25,418 bases of DNA from a virus, in the IMG/VR virus record IMGVR_UViG_3300031565_004200, positions 1-25,418 of that record, one strand, 5' to 3'. The translations under genes and the position numbers were made by a program. Of the stretch, positions 20,877 through 25,418 are shown piece by piece. Position 1 is the stretch's first letter; each line of letters starts with the position of its first letter. Under the pieces are notes generated by a model, which saw only the letters and a program-made list of their open reading frames with translations, was not told the origin of the DNA and made no database searches.

Positions 20877-22838
20877 ATGGCTCAAGTTAAACTTTTTAAG
20901 TTTGATACCGACGGGTATCAAGTAGAACAAAATCCGTCTACGGACGATATTACCGCACTTTCAATAACAGCAGGAACTGGGGGAGTTACTGTCAATGGTT
21001 CGTTGGAGATGAACGATGAGTTCATCTCAGGCGTTGCAGCACCGACCAATCTAGATCATGGAGTAAATAAAGCGTATGTAGACGCTGTTGCTCAAGGTCT
21101 AGATCCACACGTATCAGTCAGACTCAAAACAGCCGTAGGTATAGGTGAGCAGGCAGAGCTTGACGGCTCTGGTCTTGGTCCAACTATATCTCTTGGCACA
21201 GAGTCGATGGACATAAAAATTGATTCTGATGCAAGTTGGACCACCATTACCTTTAACAATGAGACAACTATTATCGCTGCCAAGAATGCGATTAACACAC
21301 AGTATGGTGCGTCAATTGCCTCTGCTGCCGGTGACAGCGTTAAATTGAGGAGTTTATTCTACGGTTCCAGTGCAAGGATTCAAACACAGAATGTTGACGC
21401 TAACATCACCACGCAGACGGGTATCGTGAATAACGCAGACGTGTCTGGGGTAGGTATGAATGCAGCAGGTTCTGGTGTTGGAAAAACTCTCACCTCTCCA
21501 GGCACAGGACTTGATTGGAACCTCATAGACGGTCAAAATGTTGAAGTTGGAGATCGTGTACTCGTTTCTAACGAGAATGGTGTTGCCGCTCACGTTGACA
21601 ATGGTATCTACACCGTAACTCGGGTTGCAGTTTTTTCAAGTACCACGATGCAACTGACCCGCGCTACCGACTGCGACGAAGTATCAGATACCGAGTTCCA
21701 TAACGGAACTTATGTATTTGTTACTGCCGGAACAGTAAACGAAGGCACCGGTTGGTCTTGTGCAACCGATATGGTTGCGGTAGATACCACGGCAAACTTG
21801 TGGGCTCAGTTCTCAGGGGCACCTGGTATTACGTATGATCAAGGTCTTATAAAAGATGTTAGCTCGGTCCAAGTCTCTTTGGATACCAATGCCGACGCGG
21901 CTACCACAGGCGCTGGCGGTGGTTCTTCTGGTTTGGAGTTTGACGTTGACACCGCATCTGGCCAGCTTCGTGTTCGCGTATCATCTACTGGTGGCATTGA
22001 TCGATTGGCAGACGGTATAGGTCTTGATCTAGATGGGACAACTCTTCAGCTAGATAGCGGTGGAGCTGGAGAAGGTGTATCAGTTAAAGGAGTACCTTCT
22101 ACATTCGAGATCAATGAGAGTGCAGTTAGTGCGAATGTAACTCACACAGCCCTGGGAGTTTTGACTGCTGGTGCATCTAGCGATGCCGATGCCTATCATA
22201 CCCACGATGGAAAGTCCGACAGTGATCATACGCATGCTCACAGTACCCTTACAGACCAAGGAACTGACGATCACCATGCCAAATCCCATGACCACAGTGA
22301 TAGTTCTCTTGCTCACAGTGTCCTCACTGGGCAAGGAACTGATGACCATCATGCCCAGGAGCATGCGCTTGATGGTGGAGATCACTCAGTTACTGGCTTG
22401 ACGGCTGGTGATGTTCTGACTGCATCTGGGGCAACCACTTTTGGATTCTCAACACCAGTATCCGATCATGCAGAGTTTGAAGCTACTGCTGGAACCGGAG
22501 GAGTTACTAAAGGTGATCCTGTTTATCTTTCAGCCAATGGAACAGTGTTACCTTGCGATAACACCAACAACAACACCCGTCGGTTTTGTGGTGTTGCTCT
22601 TGAAACAAAGGCGCAAACTGAGACAGTACGTATCCAACAAGATGGTAAATTGACTGACGTAACAATCGGCGGTTCACCTTCTGGGGGAGATTTGGTTTAC
22701 TTGAACTCCACTAATGGTCTGACAGTTACCCTTCCAACAGGATCGGGAACTCACAGAATGGTTATTGGTAAGGTCTTTGATGACACAAGTACTCCTGATT
22801 TGGTTATCGAGCCACAATATCTTGGTAAGATTGGCTAA
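20877..22838 (+). CDS. Fibre-like virion protein, paralogue 2 of 3
   Basis: 653 residues, same domain order as the copy upstream. Shared: the LFKFDTDGYQVE start, KAYVDAVAQGLD, the FHNGTYVFVTAGT block, GGSSGLEFDVDTASG, HTHDGKS, GTDDHHA repeats, and the GDPVYLSANGTVLPC C-terminal domain. The region at ~80-215 differs most from the other copies (SVRLKTAVGIGEQAELDGSG, then QYGASIASAAGDSVKLRSL). This pattern, conserved ends with a diverged middle, fits alternative receptor or ligand specificities on one common shaft. AAAGGAG precedes the ATG, and a hairpin follows the stop. The last ~95 bases of similarity with copy 3 are identical in DNA. Confidence 0.72.
   Translation: MAQVKLFKFDTDGYQVEQNPSTDDITALSITAGTGGVTVNGSLEMNDEFISGVAAPTNLDHGVNKAYVDAVAQGLDPHVSVRLKTAVGIGEQAELDGSGLGPTISLGTESMDIKIDSDASWTTITFNNETTIIAAKNAINTQYGASIASAAGDSVKLRSLFYGSSARIQTQNVDANITTQTGIVNNADVSGVGMNAAGSGVGKTLTSPGTGLDWNLIDGQNVEVGDRVLVSNENGVAAHVDNGIYTVTRVAVFSSTTMQLTRATDCDEVSDTEFHNGTYVFVTAGTVNEGTGWSCATDMVAVDTTANLWAQFSGAPGITYDQGLIKDVSSVQVSLDTNADAATTGAGGGSSGLEFDVDTASGQLRVRVSSTGGIDRLADGIGLDLDGTTLQLDSGGAGEGVSVKGVPSTFEINESAVSANVTHTALGVLTAGASSDADAYHTHDGKSDSDHTHAHSTLTDQGTDDHHAKSHDHSDSSLAHSVLTGQGTDDHHAQEHALDGGDHSVTGLTAGDVLTASGATTFGFSTPVSDHAEFEATAGTGGVTKGDPVYLSANGTVLPCDNTNNNTRRFCGVALETKAQTETVRIQQDGKLTDVTIGGSPSGGDLVYLNSTNGLTVTLPTGSGTHRMVIGKVFDDTSTPDLVIEPQYLGKIG
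22686..22780 (+). repeat. Direct repeat shared with fibre paralogue 3
   Basis: 95 bases starting GGAGATTTGGTTTACTTG are identical to 24753-24847. Within them, 39 bases from CCAACAGGATCGGG are also identical in paralogue 1 (20681-20719). Silent sites are conserved here but not in the surrounding sequence, which points to recent gene conversion. Confidence 0.85.
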
Positions 22839-22842
22839 GGCA

Positions 22843-22892
22843 TAGTAGAGGAACCGGAGATCACTTAGGTCTTTGGTTCCTCATTCTTACTA
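22843..22892 (+). terminator. Hairpin after fibre paralogue 2
   Basis: GAGGAACC (22848-22855) pairs perfectly with GGTTCCTC (22875-22882). AGA/TCT can pair inside and TAGTA/TACTA outside. Only ATTCTT follows, so this is a terminator-like or mRNA-end hairpin rather than a textbook terminator. Confidence 0.55.
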
Positions 22893-22925
22893 GCGAAGTG
22901 CTAAATCTTTTAAGGAGGAAACAGT

Positions 22926-24905
22926 ATGGCTCAAGTTAAGTTTTTTAAGTTTGATGCTGACGGGTATCAAGCCGAACTTGACTCGTCTGCAGACGAAATT
23001 TCTGCACTTTCAGTAACAGCAGGAACTGGAGGTGCTTCTGTCAATGGTTCGTTGGATGTTCTTGACAACCAAATTTCCAATGTTCCAATACCGACTGAAC
23101 CGCATCATATAGTAAACAAAGAGTATGCAGACGCTATTGCGGCTGGGTTAGACCTGCATGATCCGGTGGTTGTAAAGACTGATGAAGCTCTAGGTAAAGT
23201 TGCAACAATTGTTGGCTACGGCGGCTCTGGTAGTATGGATTCAGGTACTGCATCTCTTTATATCCAAATGGATGACGACGTAAGTCCTACCTTCATTACG
23301 CAGACTAATCCAGGAAATATTGCCAATTTTGTAAACACAATCAACACGGTCTACGGTTCGAATGTCGCCTCTCGAGGAGGGATTTGGGGGAACAATTTAC
23401 AGCTTGACGGGACTATTAAAGGTAAGAAGGGAATTGCTAAAATTACCAACGCTTCTGCGGATATGAAAGCCGCCTATGGCATAAATAGCGGTGGAACTAC
23501 TCGTTACGGTTCAGGCTTAGACGCTACTGGTTCTGGTGTTGGTAAGACTCTTACCGCATGGACCTCTGACTCCGCGTCCAATACCATTGACGGTGTCCTT
23601 CTCGAAGTCAATGATCGCGTATTCTATTCTAATGGGGGAGGCGATGATACAACGCCTGACGTAGATAATGGTATCTACAAAGTTACTGCTTTAGGAGACG
23701 ATGGGAGCACGAAGTTTGAATTGACTCGTACCACTGATTGTGACGAGGCTTCAAGCTCAGAGTTTCATTATGGAACTTATGTGTTAGTCACTGAAGGAAC
23801 ATTAGGCGCAAGCACTGGTTGGTCTTGTGCAACCGACGTAGTTACCGTCGATACAACGGAGAATGTATGGGTTCTCTTCTCAGGAGCACCAGGCTGGAAT
23901 TACGATCAAGGTCTTATCCAAAACGTAACCTCAGTTAAGGTTGACTTGGATACTGCCGCAGATGGTGCGGGTGCTGGGGAAGCGGGTGGCTCTTCTGGTT
24001 TAGAGTTTTCCGTTGATAGTGCATCTGGTAAGCTCCGTGTGCGAGTTTCACCCACAGGAGGTATTGATCGCCTTGCCGATGGTATAGGTCTTGATCTCGA
24101 TGGGTCTACTGTTGGTCTTGATGTTGGCGGTGCTGGTACTGGGGCATCAGTTAAAGGAGTACCTTCTACATTTGAGATCAATGGGAGCGCAGTTAGTGCG
24201 AATGTAACTCACACAGCCTTGGGGGTTATGACCGCTGGTGTATCCAGTGATGCTGATGCGTATCATACCCATGATGTAAAGTCCGACAGTGATCATACTC
24301 ATGCTCACGGTGATCTTACGAGTCCAGGCGTTGATGACCATCATGCTCAATCACATACCCATGGTGATAGTTCTCTTGCTCACAGTGTCCTCACTGGTCA
24401 AGGAACTGATGACCATCATGCCCAATCCCATGTACTGGATGGAGGAGACCACAGTGTTTCTGGGTTAACAGCTGGTGATGTACTGAGAGCAGCATCTGCA
24501 TCGACCTTTGGATTCTCGACGTTAATTTCCGATCATTCGGAGTTTGACGCTACCGTAGGTTCTGGAGGAGTCACTAAAGGTGATCCCGTTTTCATTTTAG
24601 CGAATGGGACAGTGCTACCCTGTGACAACACAGATAACAATACTCGTAGGTTTTGTGGTGTAGCTTTGGAAACCAAGGCACAGGGCGAGACAGTGCGTAT
24701 CCAACAAGACGGTAAGATGGAAGATGTAACAGTCGGTGGTTCACCTTCTGGAGGAGATTTGGTTTACTTGAACTCCACTAATGGTCTGACAGTTACCCTT
24801 CCAACAGGATCGGGAACTCACAGAATGGTTATTGGTAAGGTCTTTGACGATACCGGTACTCCAGACATCGTTATCGAGCCACAATATCTCGGTAAAGTTG
24901 GCTAA
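22926..24905 (+). CDS. Fibre-like virion protein, paralogue 3 of 3
   Basis: 659 residues, same architecture as the two copies upstream, closer to copy 2 in the C-terminal half. The start is FFKFDADGYQAELD; the copy-specific region (~80-200) differs again, with GSGSMDSGTASLYIQMDDDV and GGIWGNNLQLDGTIKG. Shared blocks are FHYGTYVLVTEGT, GGSSGLEFSVDSASGK, DRLADGIGLDLDG, GVDDHHAQSH and GTDDHHAQSH, and the final domain ending in VIEPQYLGKVG. AAGGAGG precedes the ATG. Unlike copies 1 and 2 it is not followed by a hairpin; the next gene begins 14 bases after its stop. Confidence 0.72.
   Translation: MAQVKFFKFDADGYQAELDSSADEISALSVTAGTGGASVNGSLDVLDNQISNVPIPTEPHHIVNKEYADAIAAGLDLHDPVVVKTDEALGKVATIVGYGGSGSMDSGTASLYIQMDDDVSPTFITQTNPGNIANFVNTINTVYGSNVASRGGIWGNNLQLDGTIKGKKGIAKITNASADMKAAYGINSGGTTRYGSGLDATGSGVGKTLTAWTSDSASNTIDGVLLEVNDRVFYSNGGGDDTTPDVDNGIYKVTALGDDGSTKFELTRTTDCDEASSSEFHYGTYVLVTEGTLGASTGWSCATDVVTVDTTENVWVLFSGAPGWNYDQGLIQNVTSVKVDLDTAADGAGAGEAGGSSGLEFSVDSASGKLRVRVSPTGGIDRLADGIGLDLDGSTVGLDVGGAGTGASVKGVPSTFEINGSAVSANVTHTALGVMTAGVSSDADAYHTHDVKSDSDHTHAHGDLTSPGVDDHHAQSHTHGDSSLAHSVLTGQGTDDHHAQSHVLDGGDHSVSGLTAGDVLRAASASTFGFSTLISDHSEFDATVGSGGVTKGDPVFILANGTVLPCDNTDNNTRRFCGVALETKAQGETVRIQQDGKMEDVTVGGSPSGGDLVYLNSTNGLTVTLPTGSGTHRMVIGKVFDDTGTPDIVIEPQYLGKVG
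24753..24847 (+). repeat. Direct repeat shared with fibre paralogue 2
   Basis: Identical over 95 bases to 22686-22780; see that entry for the shorter tract also present in paralogue 1. Confidence 0.85.
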
Positions 24906-24918
24906 GGAGTAATTTACA

Positions 24919-25418
24919 GTGCCGGTACCCAAAGATCGTGTTCAGTTTCTCAAGAATGAGTCCCCCAGTGAAGGGGGTACTGAGGACGATTTTGGGTTTC
25001 CCGGTGTTGCCAACGCCAATGACGATGCTCCTTCGGTAGCTGGTATCTTTATCCAGCAACCGAATCCGTCAACTACAAGAGACGAGTTAGTTTATGTTAC
25101 CCGAGATTCTTCGGGTAACATGATCTTTAAGGATGCCGTAGAGGAATCCGAACAAACACTATCCCAGCTAATAGCTGGCGGAGGGATAACCACCACACAA
25201 CATAAAGCACTTCGGCAATTGATTCACTTCATAGACGAAGGCCCGGCAGATGGTTTCGTGTCTGGGGCATACAAAGAAGTTACGGGAACAATGTTTCCAA
25301 CTGCCGTTGCGTGGTGGGAGTCTTCTTCTAAAGCAGAGAAGATAGTTGAAAGGTTATTAACCTGGACAGGAGTAAACTTAACTACAGATCAATGGAAAGT
25401 ATATGACACCGACGGGAG
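24919..25418 (+). CDS. Partial fibre-type virion protein, runs off the right edge
   Basis: Open from GTG 24919 to the end of the window (166 codons and two bases), with AAGGAG nine bases before the start and 13 bases after the previous gene's stop. The product begins MPVPKDRVQFLKNES, continues with GVANANDDAPSVAGIFIQQP and DELVYVTRDSSGNMIFKD, then ITTTQHKALRQLIHFIDEGP and FPTAVAWWESSSKAEKIVER. These segments resemble N-terminal parts of phage structural proteins found beside fibre genes. The C-terminus, and so the function, lies outside the window. Confidence 0.7.
   Translation, partial: MPVPKDRVQFLKNESPSEGGTEDDFGFPGVANANDDAPSVAGIFIQQPNPSTTRDELVYVTRDSSGNMIFKDAVEESEQTLSQLIAGGGITTTQHKALRQLIHFIDEGPADGFVSGAYKEVTGTMFPTAVAWWESSSKAEKIVERLLTWTGVNLTTDQWKVYDTDG

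Noticed and set aside
24959-24981. Hairpin AGTCCCCC/GGGGGTACT within the last gene
   Set aside because: It lies in coding sequence about 40 bases after the start and has a bulge; it could tune translation, but nothing else supports a function.
1-25418. tRNA genes, CRISPR arrays, insertion sequences, attachment sites
   Set aside because: I looked for cloverleaf-like segments, regularly spaced repeats, transposase motifs and integrase or att-type repeats and saw none; the only repeats are the fibre tracts, the acidic-linker repeat and the 14-base site.

Overview
The window is a stretch of the head and fibre region of a tailed double-stranded DNA bacteriophage. Evidence for this is a portal protein, a Mu gpF-type minor head protein, a Ser/His prohead protease, a scaffold-like protein, a probable major capsid protein, small virion proteins and three long fibre-like paralogues. 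The genes are packed on the + strand with stop/start overlaps and AGGAG-type ribosome sites. No tRNA, integrase or host gene is visible, so the host cannot be named. G+C is moderate in the lines I counted by eye.

Layout. Bases 2-619 hold the end of a gene with a ferritin-like helix pair. Next come the portal (622-2559), two zinc-binding proteins (2552-4111), several unrecognised genes including two small ones (4596-4902), and the minor head protein (6069-8111), which is interrupted by an intein. A 1542-residue multidomain 'polyvalent' protein (8101-12729) and a small zinc protein (12726-12947) close this block. A 196-bp gap carries a repeated operator-like site, a promoter and a terminator. 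The capsid block follows: protease (13144), scaffold-like protein (14090), capsid protein (15059), then small virion proteins to 18780. Three tandem fibre paralogues (18812-24905) are separated by strong hairpins, and a further fibre-type gene runs off the right edge.

The most unusual locus is 6873-7712. The sense strand encodes an intein (Ser269 to Asn548 of the minor head protein) with clear N- and C-terminal splicing blocks but no LAGLIDADG or HNH endonuclease. The opposite strand of the same segment encodes a separate protein of about 241 residues (7652 down to 6927). It has a helix-turn-helix and a Vsr/EDxHD-like nuclease core, with its own candidate promoter (TTGCTT, 17 bp, TACAAT) and ribosome site, all inside the intein. 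The two genes share codon boundaries, so conserved sense motifs (EFHGD, TPNHP) are literally the reverse complements of the antisense motifs (IAVEL, RVIWG). I read this as a mobile intein whose homing endonuclease is encoded antisense to the splicing protein.

Second in interest is the polyvalent protein. It joins a DUF5661-like segment, a sigma-70 region-2-like segment, a topoisomerase IB-like domain whose Tyr nucleophile appears replaced by His, and an inorganic-pyrophosphatase-like domain. All family assignments are from reading the translations; no database search was run.
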